A DNA stretch of 64,000 nt from the NCBI RefSeq assembly GCF_001679785.1, contig NZ_CP016290.1, positions 434,001-498,000 of the forward strand, given 5' to 3'. Made by a program: the position numbers and the translations under genes. Each line of letters begins with the position of its first letter. The stretch's first letter is position 1. This document shows, piece after piece, positions 8,618 through 16,203 of the stretch. A model generated the notes under the pieces. It saw only the letters and a list, made by a program, of their open reading frames with translations. It was not told the DNA's origin and did no database searches. Source of the stretch: Rhizobium leguminosarum (GTDB lineage: Bacteria > Pseudomonadota > Alphaproteobacteria > Rhizobiales > Rhizobiaceae).

Positions 8618-8853
8618 TCCGGAGGTCATCGCAAAAAGGCAGAAGGCGCTGGCGCGCATGGAGGCCGCGGAATGATCGCCTGCATTCACAGTCTCAAAGC
8701 TAAAGCCGAAGGGTGTTCCTCACCCGCCCCCGCTCCTCCCTTGCAACCCGGTCCAGCCGGTCGGATCGGCGGCTAATCCGAAGCGCAAGTGTCGCGTTTC
8801 TAACCGGCTGACAGCGTCGCGCATCTAACCAGCTTTGACAGTGGGTGTAGCCG
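8429..8853 (+). repeat. 425-bp direct repeat, copy 2 (3' end of the ISNCY element)
   Basis: Second copy of 6574-6998. The transposase tail is present from DMLSVVAELQAG to RMEAAE-stop at 8673-8675 but has no transposase body, so it is a fragment. Confidence 0.9.
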
Positions 8854-8859
8854 GGGTGG

Positions 8860-9968
8860 GTTCAAGGATGAAGTGCGACTTGCAATAGATAACAACGGTT
8901 TATCCCTGCAAGGAACGAGACATGAAGCGCACCTACTCCCAGATCGATATGGACGAACGCCGCAAGATTGCTCGCTGGCGTACGGCTGGGATCAGCGTTG
9001 ACGTGATCGCCGAGAAGCTGCACCGACATCGCTCAACGATTTTCCGTGAGCTGCGCCGCAATACGTTCGAGGATGGTGAGATGCCCGACCTCAACGGTTA
9101 CTACTGCGTGATGGCCAATGACATGGCGCGAGAACGGCGTGCCAAGCTGCGCAAACTTGCCCGGTTCTCGCAGCTGCGCCAATCGGTGATCGAGCGCATC
9201 ATGCATGGCTGGTCGCCACAACAGATCGCTGGCCGATTGCAGCTTGAGCGCCATCCGATCTCCGTCAGCCATGAGACGATCTATAAGTTCGCCTATTCCT
9301 CGGACGGTCATGCGATCAAGCTGTGGAGACATCTGCCGGAGCATCGTGCCAGACGCCGGCCGCGCCATGCCAGGCGCCGCCATGGCAGGCGTTTCACCCC
9401 GGATGTCAACATTCTCTACCGGCCAGACGCCGTCGCCGAGCGCAAACAGTTCGGGCATTGGGAATGCGATCTCATCCAGTTTCGCAAGAAGTTCGGAAAG
9501 GCCAACGTGACGTCGCTGGTCGAACGGGTCAGCCGATTTGCCGTCTTGCTGCGCAACAACGACCGGCAATCGAGGCCGGTGATGGACGGCCTGATCCAGG
9601 TGCTACAATCCCTGCCCCACCTCGCCCGTCGCTCGATCCCCTTCGATCGTGGCACGGAGTTCACCGACTGGCCTTACCTGCAGGCCAGCATCGGAGCGCA
9701 GACATGGTTTTGCGATCCGCAATCCCCGTGGCAGAAGGGCACCGTCGAGAACACCAATAGACGGGCCAGGAAATGGCTCTCGAGAGAGGTGGATCCACTG
9801 TCTCTCAGCGACCGCGATCTCACCGAGATCTGCAATCACCTGAACGCGACACCACGCAAATGTCTCGGCTACAAAACACCCGCCGAAGTCTTCCGTCAGA
9901 AACTCCTCGCGCAAATCCGGCGTACCCGTTAGCCTCTCGAAACCCGCAAGTCGCGGTTCGCCATGAAC
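8860..9968 (+). mobile_element. Complete IS30-family insertion sequence
   Basis: Imperfect inverted ends of about 25 bp are visible: left gttcaaggatgaagtgcgac, and right (read in reverse) gttcatggcgaaccgcgac. Between them is one transposase gene. A related, broken copy lies at about 14600-16190 on the other strand. Confidence 0.75.
8922..9932 (+). CDS. IS30-family transposase
   Basis: 336 residues, start MKRTYSQIDMDERRKIARW with a gcaaggaacgag ribosome-binding region. N-terminal helix-turn-helix typical of IS30 (DVIAEKLHRHRSTIFRELRRN, residues ~27-46) and a DDE core: Asp in HWECDLIQ (~183), Asp in FDRGTEFTDW (~244) and Glu in GTVENTNRRARKWL (~275). Length and order are normal for the family, and the gene seems intact. 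Confidence 0.9.
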   Translation: MKRTYSQIDMDERRKIARWRTAGISVDVIAEKLHRHRSTIFRELRRNTFEDGEMPDLNGYYCVMANDMARERRAKLRKLARFSQLRQSVIERIMHGWSPQQIAGRLQLERHPISVSHETIYKFAYSSDGHAIKLWRHLPEHRARRRPRHARRRHGRRFTPDVNILYRPDAVAERKQFGHWECDLIQFRKKFGKANVTSLVERVSRFAVLLRNNDRQSRPVMDGLIQVLQSLPHLARRSIPFDRGTEFTDWPYLQASIGAQTWFCDPQSPWQKGTVENTNRRARKWLSREVDPLSLSDRDLTEICNHLNATPRKCLGYKTPAEVFRQKLLAQIRRTR

Positions 9969-10427
9969 TCACAACGCCGAACAATGCGCCGGGATAGCAC
10001 GGGGACTGAAATTCTGGTGCCGTGGGCGTGTATCGAGCTTCGGTTTGCCGTTGATAATCTGACTAGCGACCCCGTATGCGCGATCAGAAGCACAGCGATC
10101 GAGAAATAACGCTGCGAGCGCCTAGTGAGGTTGGACAAGCGGTTTAGCTGATGTTGCGGCGTGAGCAGGATCATTGCCAGATGCGTGGAGAAACCCTTGC
10201 TGGAAATATCAATCGAAAGCCGTCCATAAACCTGCTGCAGCCTGTCGAGCTCTTGAGTCCTCACCGCCTCAATCGTTACACCAACGCCGTCTGTTCGGTT
10301 GGGTGAGCTATCACATGACCGAATGAACAAGCCGAAGCCACTGTATCTGACGGGACCTGCTGCGCGAGGCAGCGCCAGCGCCATCCTTCAAACGCATGAC
10401 AACGATTTGCGACATTGTCGTCAACTT
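9969..10427. other. Stretch without a recognisable gene
   Basis: A 151-codon minus-strand frame (9929-10384) crosses the IS30 end and shows no known motif. I regard it as chance. The region runs up to the duplicated nifH control region. Confidence 0.35.
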
Positions 10428-10443
10428 TGTCAGATCACCGACA
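10428..10443 (+). promoter_or_regulatory. NifA upstream activator site of the truncated nifH copy
   Basis: TGT-cagatcaccg-ACA fits the NifA consensus TGT-N10-ACA. It is 88 bases before the -24/-12 box, the same geometry as at the complete nifH. Confidence 0.8.
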
Positions 10444-10530
10444 AAGGCTACCTCCTCGATCGCGCGCCTTTTTCCGCCCACATAACTGGAATCGCAGCAA
10501 ATTGTTGTTCGTCAACTCAATCGGCCTGCT

Positions 10531-10545
10531 TGGCACGAATCTTGA
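10531..10545 (+). promoter_or_regulatory. Sigma-54 (-24/-12) promoter of the truncated nifH copy
   Basis: TGGCACGAATCTTGA, identical to the box of the complete nifH at 31328-31342. The surrounding leader is also nearly identical to the nifH leader. Confidence 0.8.
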
Positions 10546-10630
10546 GAGCTATTGCGAGGCAGCGGAACGGCCGCTGCATCCGCATTGCGGGATAACCGCA
10601 TTGCTTCGAACACATGAAGGAACGCCAAGC

Positions 10631-10774
10631 ATGGCAGCTCTGCGTCAGATCGCATTCTATGGAAAGGGCGGAATTGGCAAGTCCACTACGTCCCAAAACA
10701 CGCTAGCGGCCCTCGTGGACCATCACGTACCACGGATACCGGTGATCATCCGAATTGGGGGAAACGCTGAATGA
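10631..10774 (+). pseudogene. nifH: Truncated nifH (first ~32 codons)
   Basis: The frame begins [18 protein letters not shown], including the nitrogenase iron-protein P-loop, and follows the complete gene to AALVDHH. It then diverges into 15 unrelated residues and stops at 10772-10774. None of the iron-sulfur cysteines remain. The stop overlaps the ATG of the next small frame (ATGA). What survives intact is the promoter, leader and ribosome-binding site. Confidence 0.85.
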
Positions 10775-10905
10775 CCAGCAATTTGAAAAAGGCCCTGACA
10801 CGTCTTGTTGATGCGGCCAAGCACCTCAACATCAACCCGACAATTCTCCTACCGAGCGCAGCAGACACCCGCTGTCGCAAAACTGACAAAGCTGTCGCAC
10901 TTTGA
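10771..10905 (+). pseudogene. Relic of a glutamate dehydrogenase N-terminus
   Basis: The 44-residue frame starts [20 protein letters not shown] and resembles the N-terminus of the neighbouring dehydrogenase (NTLKRLIEAAEHRDLDP). It is coupled by an ATGA overlap to the truncated nifH and closes after about 25 similar residues. It suggests that a dehydrogenase gene was once joined to the nifH promoter here. Confidence 0.5.
10873..10888 (+). promoter_or_regulatory. NifA upstream activator site of the glutamate dehydrogenase gene
   Basis: TGT-cgcaaaactg-ACA, a perfect TGT-N10-ACA site, 75 bases upstream of the -24/-12 box at 10963. Confidence 0.75.
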
Positions 10906-10962
10906 CCCCTGGCGAAAGCGGATTGGTCTGAAATCCCCAAGGTAATCAGCGCGCCATCGGCC

Positions 10963-10977
10963 TGGCACGACGAGTGC
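10963..10977 (+). promoter_or_regulatory. Sigma-54 (-24/-12) promoter of the glutamate dehydrogenase gene
   Basis: TGGCACGACGAGTGC has the GG and GC doublets at the required spacing and the full TGGCACG half. Transcription would start near 10989, just ahead of the ATG at 11006. The sequence differs from the nifH promoter, so it is a separate NifA-type promoter. Confidence 0.75.
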
Positions 10978-11005
10978 TAGGAGACACCAAGAAAGGAAGA
11001 CACCA

Positions 11006-12358
11006 ATGGACCCCCTTCTTGAAAATATTCTCCAGTCCCTTTTGGAAGCAGCCAGGAACCGGGATCTTGATCCCGACGGTCGCGAAAGGAATACGCCAAT
11101 GGCCACCCTTTTTGACAATACCCTAAAGCGCCTCATTGAAGCAGCCGAGCACCGGGATCTTGATCCAGGTTTTCTCGAAAAGCTGAAAAACGCTCTCGAG
11201 ATGACGCAGGCGCGTCTGTCGATCCGCATGGACGACGGCTCGACCAAGTGCTTTTTGGCCTTCCGCTGCCGTTATGACGATAGCCTCGGTCCAACGAAGG
11301 GCGGCATTCGCTTTCACCAGCAAGTGAACGCCGATGAAGTGATGGCGCTTGCACTAATGATGACCTCGAAGTGTGCCGTGATGGACCTGCCATTTGGCGG
11401 CGGAAAGGGCGGCGTGAAGGTGGATCCTCGCGGCCTCTCCAACACGGAACAGGAACGCCTCTCCCGCGCCTACGTCCGGGCTTTCGCCGGGGTCATTGGT
11501 CCAGATCGGGACATTCCAGCCCCTGATGTCGGCACCAATGAAAAGACCATGGCGTGGATGATGGACGAATACAGCACCATTGTCGGCAAGAGGACGCCAG
11601 CGGTGATTACCGGCAAACCCGTCATGCTTGGCGGCTCGCTCGGGCGCGACGATGCGACGGCACGCGGAGCCTATAACATCATACAACATAAAGCCCGCAC
11701 TCTCGGATTGAAGCCTGGGGATCGGGTGGCGATCCAGGGCTTTGGCAACGCCGGCATGCACACGGCGCAGTTGATGGCTGCTGACGGATACAAGATCGTG
11801 GCGGTCTCGGACTCTAAGGGTGCGGTCCATGCCCCGGCTGGTTTCGACATCGGCGAACTGCTTGACGCCAAGCGTCGCGGCGGAAGTGTCACCAGCATGG
11901 CAGGTTCGGCTGGGGTATCCGAGATTCCTGGCGACGCGCTCGTGGCGGTCGAATGTGAGGTCCTCGCCTTGGCAGCCCTGGAGAATATGGTTCACAAGGG
12001 CAACGCGGGAAGCATAAAGGCCTCGGTTATTGTCGAACTCGCCAATGGCCCGATCACCCCGGAGGCCGACGAGATCCTCGAGGCCATGAGCGTCGTAATT
12101 CTACCGGATATCCTCGCGAACGCTGGTGGCGTTACGGTTTCTTACTTCGAATGGCTCCAGAACCGCCAGGGCGATCGATGGACCCTCGACCAGGTGCATG
12201 CGCGGCTGAAGACGGCAATGGAAAAGGAAGCCGAGGCCGTTTGGGCATATGCGCGAGAGAAGAACATCACCCTGCGCACTGCCGCCTACGTTCTTGCGCT
12301 CTCTCGGATTGCCGAAGCTATGGAGGCCCTCGGAACGGACAAGTTTTTTAAGGCTTGA
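11006..12358 (+). CDS. gdhA: Glutamate dehydrogenase (Glu/Leu/Phe/Val dehydrogenase family)
   Basis: Interconverts glutamate and 2-oxoglutarate plus ammonium in the cytoplasm. Family signatures are complete: the catalytic-lysine loop DLPFGGGKGGVKVDP, the PAPDVGTNEKTMAWMMDEY region, a Rossmann segment VAIQGFGNAGMHTA and the NAGGVTVSYFEW helix. Two starts are possible: ATG 11006 (450 residues) and ATG 11099 (419 residues, the usual family length), each with its own AAGGA-type site. The extra 31 residues (LQSLLEAARNRDLDPD) repeat the normal N-terminus (LKRLIEAAEHRDLDPG), so the 5' end has been duplicated. A NifA/sigma-54 promoter lies directly upstream, so symbiotic expression is expected. Coenzyme preference cannot be read from the sequence. 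Confidence 0.88.
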   Translation: MDPLLENILQSLLEAARNRDLDPDGRERNTPMATLFDNTLKRLIEAAEHRDLDPGFLEKLKNALEMTQARLSIRMDDGSTKCFLAFRCRYDDSLGPTKGGIRFHQQVNADEVMALALMMTSKCAVMDLPFGGGKGGVKVDPRGLSNTEQERLSRAYVRAFAGVIGPDRDIPAPDVGTNEKTMAWMMDEYSTIVGKRTPAVITGKPVMLGGSLGRDDATARGAYNIIQHKARTLGLKPGDRVAIQGFGNAGMHTAQLMAADGYKIVAVSDSKGAVHAPAGFDIGELLDAKRRGGSVTSMAGSAGVSEIPGDALVAVECEVLALAALENMVHKGNAGSIKASVIVELANGPITPEADEILEAMSVVILPDILANAGGVTVSYFEWLQNRQGDRWTLDQVHARLKTAMEKEAEAVWAYAREKNITLRTAAYVLALSRIAEAMEALGTDKFFKA

Positions 12359-12424
12359 GGTGAGACCGCCGGCGCTGCGCTCCAGCGCCATCTGGCACAA
12401 CGCCTGAAGGTCTTCACAGGTAAA

Positions 12425-12449
12425 GACGGCAGCTTGTGTGGCTGCCGTC
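12425..12449 (+). other. Hairpin between glutamate dehydrogenase and the ABC exporter
   Basis: gacggcagc-ttgtgtg-gctgccgtc, a perfect 9-bp stem with a 7-base loop but no following T run. It could be a processing or pausing site and is not a standard terminator. Confidence 0.5.
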
Positions 12450-12484
12450 ACTCGAGAAACGGCTCAAAACCTGGAGGAAATGTC

Positions 12485-14389
12485 GTGACGACGATGGGAA
12501 AATCAACTGAGAGCAACCGCTTGGAGCAATCAATGTTTGGCTGGTTCGAACAGCGACTCAATCCCTTTCCCAGCGAGGACCCTGTCGCCCCGCCGAAAGG
12601 TCTCTTTGCCTTTTGCTGGCATTACAGCAAGCCGGCTGCGCCCTGGCTCGGCCTGATGGCCGTGCTGACCGCGCTGATCGCTATCGGCGAAGTGGCGCTC
12701 TTCCAGTTCCTCGGCGACATCGTCGGCTGGCTGACCAATGCCGGCCGCGCCACATTCCTGGAGAGAGAAGGTCACAAGCTTTTCTGGATGGCGGCGCTGG
12801 TGCTGGTCGGCCTGCCGCTGACGGCTGGGCTCGAGTCTTTCATCATGCATCAGATGATGCTCGGCAATTATCAGATGAGCGCACGCTGGCAGATGCACCG
12901 CTTCCTGCTGCGCCACAGCATGTCGTTCTTCGCCAACGAGGCGGCCGGGTGCGTCGGGACCAAGGTGATGCAGACCTCGATTGCGGTACGCGAAACGGTG
13001 ATCAGGATCCTCGATGTCTTCGTCTATGTCGTGACCTACTTCCTGACGATGATCGTCGTGATTGCGGCAGCCGACTGGCGGCTGATGATCCCGATCCTCG
13101 TCTGGCTGGCCGTCTATATCAGCATCGTTGCCTATTTCGTGCCGCGGCTTCGCAAGATCGCGGCGGCGCAGGCGGATGCGCGCTCAATGATGACGGGACG
13201 TGTGGTCGACAGCTATACGAATATCGCGACGGTTAAGCTGTTTTCGCATGCGGGCCGCGAGGAGGTCTACGCCAAGGAAAGCATGGACGAGTTCCTGCAG
13301 ATTGTGCACAAGCAGTTGCGCAAGGTGGCGCTCTTCCACATCTGCGTCTACCTGAACAACTGTGTTGCGCTCTTCGTCATCTCGGGCCAGTCGATCTGGT
13401 TCTGGCTGAGCGGAGCGATCTCGGTCAGCGCCATCGCCATCGCTATCGGTCTTGCCATGCGCTTCAACTTCATGTCGCAATGGATCATGCGGGAAGTCAC
13501 GGCGCTGTTCGAGAATATCGGTACGGTCTATGACGGCATGGAGATGATGAGCAAACAGCACGACATCGTCGACAAGCCGGACGCACCCACCCTGACGGCG
13601 AAGAAGGGCGCGATCCACTACGACCGCATCCGCTTCCACTACGGCAAGAGCAAGGGCGTCATCGACAACCTGTCGCTCGACATCAAGGCAGGCGAGAAGG
13701 TCGGTCTGGTCGGGCGCTCCGGTGCCGGCAAGACGACGCTGATGAACCTGCTGCTGCGCTTTTATGATCTTGAGGATGGCCGCATCACCATCGACGGGCA
13801 GGATATCGCCGGTGTCTCGCAGGAAAGCCTGCGTTCGCTGATCGGCGTGGTGACGCAGGACACCTCGCTGCTGCATCGCTCGATCCGCGACAACATCGCC
13901 TATGGTCGTCCTGAAGCAACGGACGACGAGGTGATCGAGGCCGCCAAACGCGCCAATGCCTGGGAGTTCATCGAAGGCCTCGTCGACATGCAGGGCCGCG
14001 CGGGGCTCGACGCACAGGTCGGCGAACGCGGCGTCAAGTTGTCCGGTGGTCAGCGGCAGCGCGTCGCGATCGCCCGCGTCTTCCTGAAGGACGCGCCGAT
14101 CCTGGTGCTCGACGAGGCAACCTCGGCGCTCGATTCGGAAGTCGAGGCGGCGATCCAGAAAAACCTCTTCACCCTGATGGAAGGCAAGACGGTGATCGCC
14201 ATCGCCCACCGGCTTTCGACGCTGACGGAGATGGACCGGCTGATCGTACTCGACAAGGGCCGGATCATCGAGGCCGGCTCACACGGCGAGTTGATCGAGG
14301 CTGGCGGTATCTATGCCGACCTCTGGAACCGCCAGTCCGGCGGCTCCCTCTCCAATCACGCCGAGGAATCGGAAATGGCGGCGGAATAG
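12485..14389 (+). CDS. ABC exporter, fused membrane and ATPase domains
   Basis: A half-transporter of about 634 residues. The N-terminal ~360 residues contain about six membrane segments (for example LGLMAVLTALIAIGEVALF, VVTYFLTMIVVIAAADW). The ATPase domain has Walker A GRSGAGKTTL, signature LSGGQRQRVAIAR, Walker B ILVLDEATSALD and the switch His in AIAHRLS. It would export an unidentified compound as a homodimer. I chose GTG 12485 because GGAGG ends 7 bases before it; ATG 12494 is an alternative. Very high third-position GC and a strong terminator behind it make it look chromosomal and recently placed. It may be read from the NifA promoter of the gene upstream. Confidence 0.85.
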   Translation: MTTMGKSTESNRLEQSMFGWFEQRLNPFPSEDPVAPPKGLFAFCWHYSKPAAPWLGLMAVLTALIAIGEVALFQFLGDIVGWLTNAGRATFLEREGHKLFWMAALVLVGLPLTAGLESFIMHQMMLGNYQMSARWQMHRFLLRHSMSFFANEAAGCVGTKVMQTSIAVRETVIRILDVFVYVVTYFLTMIVVIAAADWRLMIPILVWLAVYISIVAYFVPRLRKIAAAQADARSMMTGRVVDSYTNIATVKLFSHAGREEVYAKESMDEFLQIVHKQLRKVALFHICVYLNNCVALFVISGQSIWFWLSGAISVSAIAIAIGLAMRFNFMSQWIMREVTALFENIGTVYDGMEMMSKQHDIVDKPDAPTLTAKKGAIHYDRIRFHYGKSKGVIDNLSLDIKAGEKVGLVGRSGAGKTTLMNLLLRFYDLEDGRITIDGQDIAGVSQESLRSLIGVVTQDTSLLHRSIRDNIAYGRPEATDDEVIEAAKRANAWEFIEGLVDMQGRAGLDAQVGERGVKLSGGQRQRVAIARVFLKDAPILVLDEATSALDSEVEAAIQKNLFTLMEGKTVIAIAHRLSTLTEMDRLIVLDKGRIIEAGSHGELIEAGGIYADLWNRQSGGSLSNHAEESEMAAE

Positions 14390-14397
14390 GAAGAAAT

Positions 14398-14429
14398 GAG
14401 GCCCTCCCCACGGAAGCGGGGAGGGCCTC
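14398..14429 (+). terminator. Rho-independent terminator after the ABC exporter
   Basis: A perfect 12-bp stem (gaggccctcccc / ggggagggcctc) with an 8-base loop, followed by ttgaattctt. Confidence 0.85.
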
Positions 14430-14500
14430 TTGAATTCTTGCCGGACGGTGCTGAAGACCGGCAGCGGTTACCTCATTTCATAAGCTATCGGCTTGATCGA

Positions 14501-14600
14501 TCACGCCGTGATGTTCGATGAGTGCTCCTTCTGGCCGATCCAAGTGGCAATGGCCTCGGCGACGATCACGTCGCGCGGCAGGAAGGGCGCCGGCAACGCA
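14501..14600 (-). pseudogene. C-terminal scrap of an unidentified gene
   Basis: A minus-strand frame with coding-like codon use ends FLPRDVIVAEAIATWIGQKE and a few more residues before a stop at 14501-14503. It joins the IS30 relic at about 14600. I cannot name the gene. Confidence 0.3.
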
Positions 14601-14831
14601 GCGTCAATTTCAGCAGCCTGTTAAGTCGTCCATCATGGAATCGGATGACCCGTTCGACCAGCGACGTCACGTTGGCCTTTCCGAACTTCTTGCGGAACTG
14701 CATCAGAACGCATTCCCGATACCCGAACTGCTTGCGTGCGGCGACCACATCGGGGTTCAGAATGTTGACCTCCCGGCTAAAAACCCGGACATGACGGAGC
14801 CTGGCGTACCGGGCCGACGTCTGGCACTATG

Positions 14832-15833
14832 TGTTTAGTCCCGGCATTTGATGGTGCATTATTTTCCTTAGAATGGAGGGAGGCACTATGGGCCAGGTTC
14901 TACACGGGAGCGCCACAACGACAGAGGCAATCCGTCGAGCAATACAAAATAGTGAAGAGAGCCTGAGAGCGCTTTCAAAGCGGTATGGGGTCAATCAGAA
15001 GACAATAGCCAAATGGAAGAGACGGACATCATTGGCCGATCTTCCGACAGGCCCGAAGGACCCGCATTCGACAATCCTCTCCCTTGAAGAAGAAGCCGTC
15101 ATCGTCGCCTTTCGCAGGCATACATTGCTGCCTCTTGATGACTGCCTCTATGCCCTTCAACCGACGATCCCGCATCTGACACGTTCGTCCCTGCACAGGT
15201 GTCTGCAGCGCCACGGCATTTCACGCCTGCCGGAAGTGAAAGGCGACAAAGAACCGAAGAAAAAGTTCAAAAGCTACCCGATCGGCTACTTCCACGTCGA
15301 TATTGCCGAGGTGCAGACGGCTGAGGGCAAGCTCTATCTCTTCGTGGCGATTGATCGCACGTCCAAGTTCGCCTTCGCTGAGCTCTATGCCAAAGCTGGC
15401 AAGATGAATGCCGCCCAGTTCCTGCGCAACCTGATCGCGGCGGTGCCCTACACCATCCATACTATCCTGACCGATAATGGCATCCAGTTCACCAACCGGG
15501 CCTGTGACCAAAATGCCTTCCAGCACATCTTCGACCGAGTCTGTGAGGAATACGAGATCGAGCATCGCCTGACAAAGGTTAAGCACCCATGGACCAATGG
15601 GCAGGTCGAGCGGATGAACCGGACGATCAAGGAAGCGACTGTCAAGCGCTTCCACTACGACGATCACGCACAACTGAAAAAGCATCTCGCCGACTTCATC
15701 GACGCCTACAATTTTGGGCGCAGGCTCAAGACACTAAAGGGCCTCACCCCCTACGAGTTCATCTGCAAAAGGTGGACTTCCGAGCCAGATCGATTCATCA
15801 TCGATCCTATCCATCAAATGCCGGGACTAAACA
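14832..15833 (+). mobile_element. Complete IS481-family insertion sequence
   Basis: A perfect 23-bp terminal inverted repeat (starts tgtttagtcccggcatttga) lies at 14832-14854 and 15811-15833. It is flanked by a 6-bp direct target duplication, actatg, at 14826-14831 and 15834-15839. The element is 1002 bp and holds one transposase gene. Confidence 0.92.
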
Positions 15834-15883
15834 ACTATGTTCCGGCAGATGTCGCACAGCTTGATCGCATGGCACTCCGCTGA
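14888..15883 (+). CDS. IS481-family transposase reading out of the element
   Basis: 331 residues from ATG 14888, which follows a GGAGGGAGG ribosome-binding site (ATG 14873 would overlap that site). N-terminal helix-turn-helix (SLRALSKRYGVNQKTIAKWK) and DDE core: Asp in YFHVDIAEVQ, Asp in TILTDNGIQFT and Glu in HPWTNGQVERMNR. No stop codon lies inside the element: the frame passes through the right inverted repeat (MPGLNNY) and ends 50 bases into the flanking IS30 relic, adding about 16 target-encoded residues. Confidence 0.88.
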   Translation: MGQVLHGSATTTEAIRRAIQNSEESLRALSKRYGVNQKTIAKWKRRTSLADLPTGPKDPHSTILSLEEEAVIVAFRRHTLLPLDDCLYALQPTIPHLTRSSLHRCLQRHGISRLPEVKGDKEPKKKFKSYPIGYFHVDIAEVQTAEGKLYLFVAIDRTSKFAFAELYAKAGKMNAAQFLRNLIAAVPYTIHTILTDNGIQFTNRACDQNAFQHIFDRVCEEYEIEHRLTKVKHPWTNGQVERMNRTIKEATVKRFHYDDHAQLKKHLADFIDAYNFGRRLKTLKGLTPYEFICKRWTSEPDRFIIDPIHQMPGLNNYVPADVAQLDRMALR

Positions 15884-16203
15884 ATAGGCGAACTTTTAGA
15901 TCGTCTCATGACTGACAGAGATCGGATGCAGCTCCAGGCGCCGGCAATCTGCTGCGGCGACGAGCCATGCAGGATGCGCTCGATCACCGATTGGCGCAGC
16001 TGCGCGAACCGGTCATGTTTGCCCAACTTGGCACGCCGTTTTCGCGCCATGTCATTGGCCATCATGCAATAGTAACCGTTGGGGTCCGGCATCTCACGAC
16101 CCTCGAAGGTATTGCGGCGCAGCTCACGGCGAATGCTTGAGCGATGTCGGTGCAGCTTCTCGGCGATCACGTCAATCTGAACAGGAGAATAGCCCGATTG
16201 CGA

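Larger units (their letters stand above)
14600..16190 (-). mobile_element. Broken IS30-family element, interrupted by an IS481-type element
   Basis: The transposase N-terminal part is on the minus strand at about 16180-15840 (VIAEKLHRHRSSIRRELRRN, NGYYCMMANDMARKRRAK) and its middle part at about 14826-14600 (FRKKFGKANVTSLVERV). Both halves also carry frameshifts. The IS481-type element sits between them with a 6-bp target duplication, so it inserted into an already present IS30 copy. The first ~25 transposase codons and the last third are missing. Confidence 0.75.

Noticed and set aside
9929..10384. 151-codon minus-strand frame upstream of the nifH fragment
   Set aside because: It crosses the end of the IS30 element and has no coding-like bias or motif.
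12390..12405. TGGCACA-N4-CTGA resembling a sigma-54 box before the ABC exporter
   Set aside because: Poor -12 half and no TGT-N10-ACA in suitable position; likely chance.
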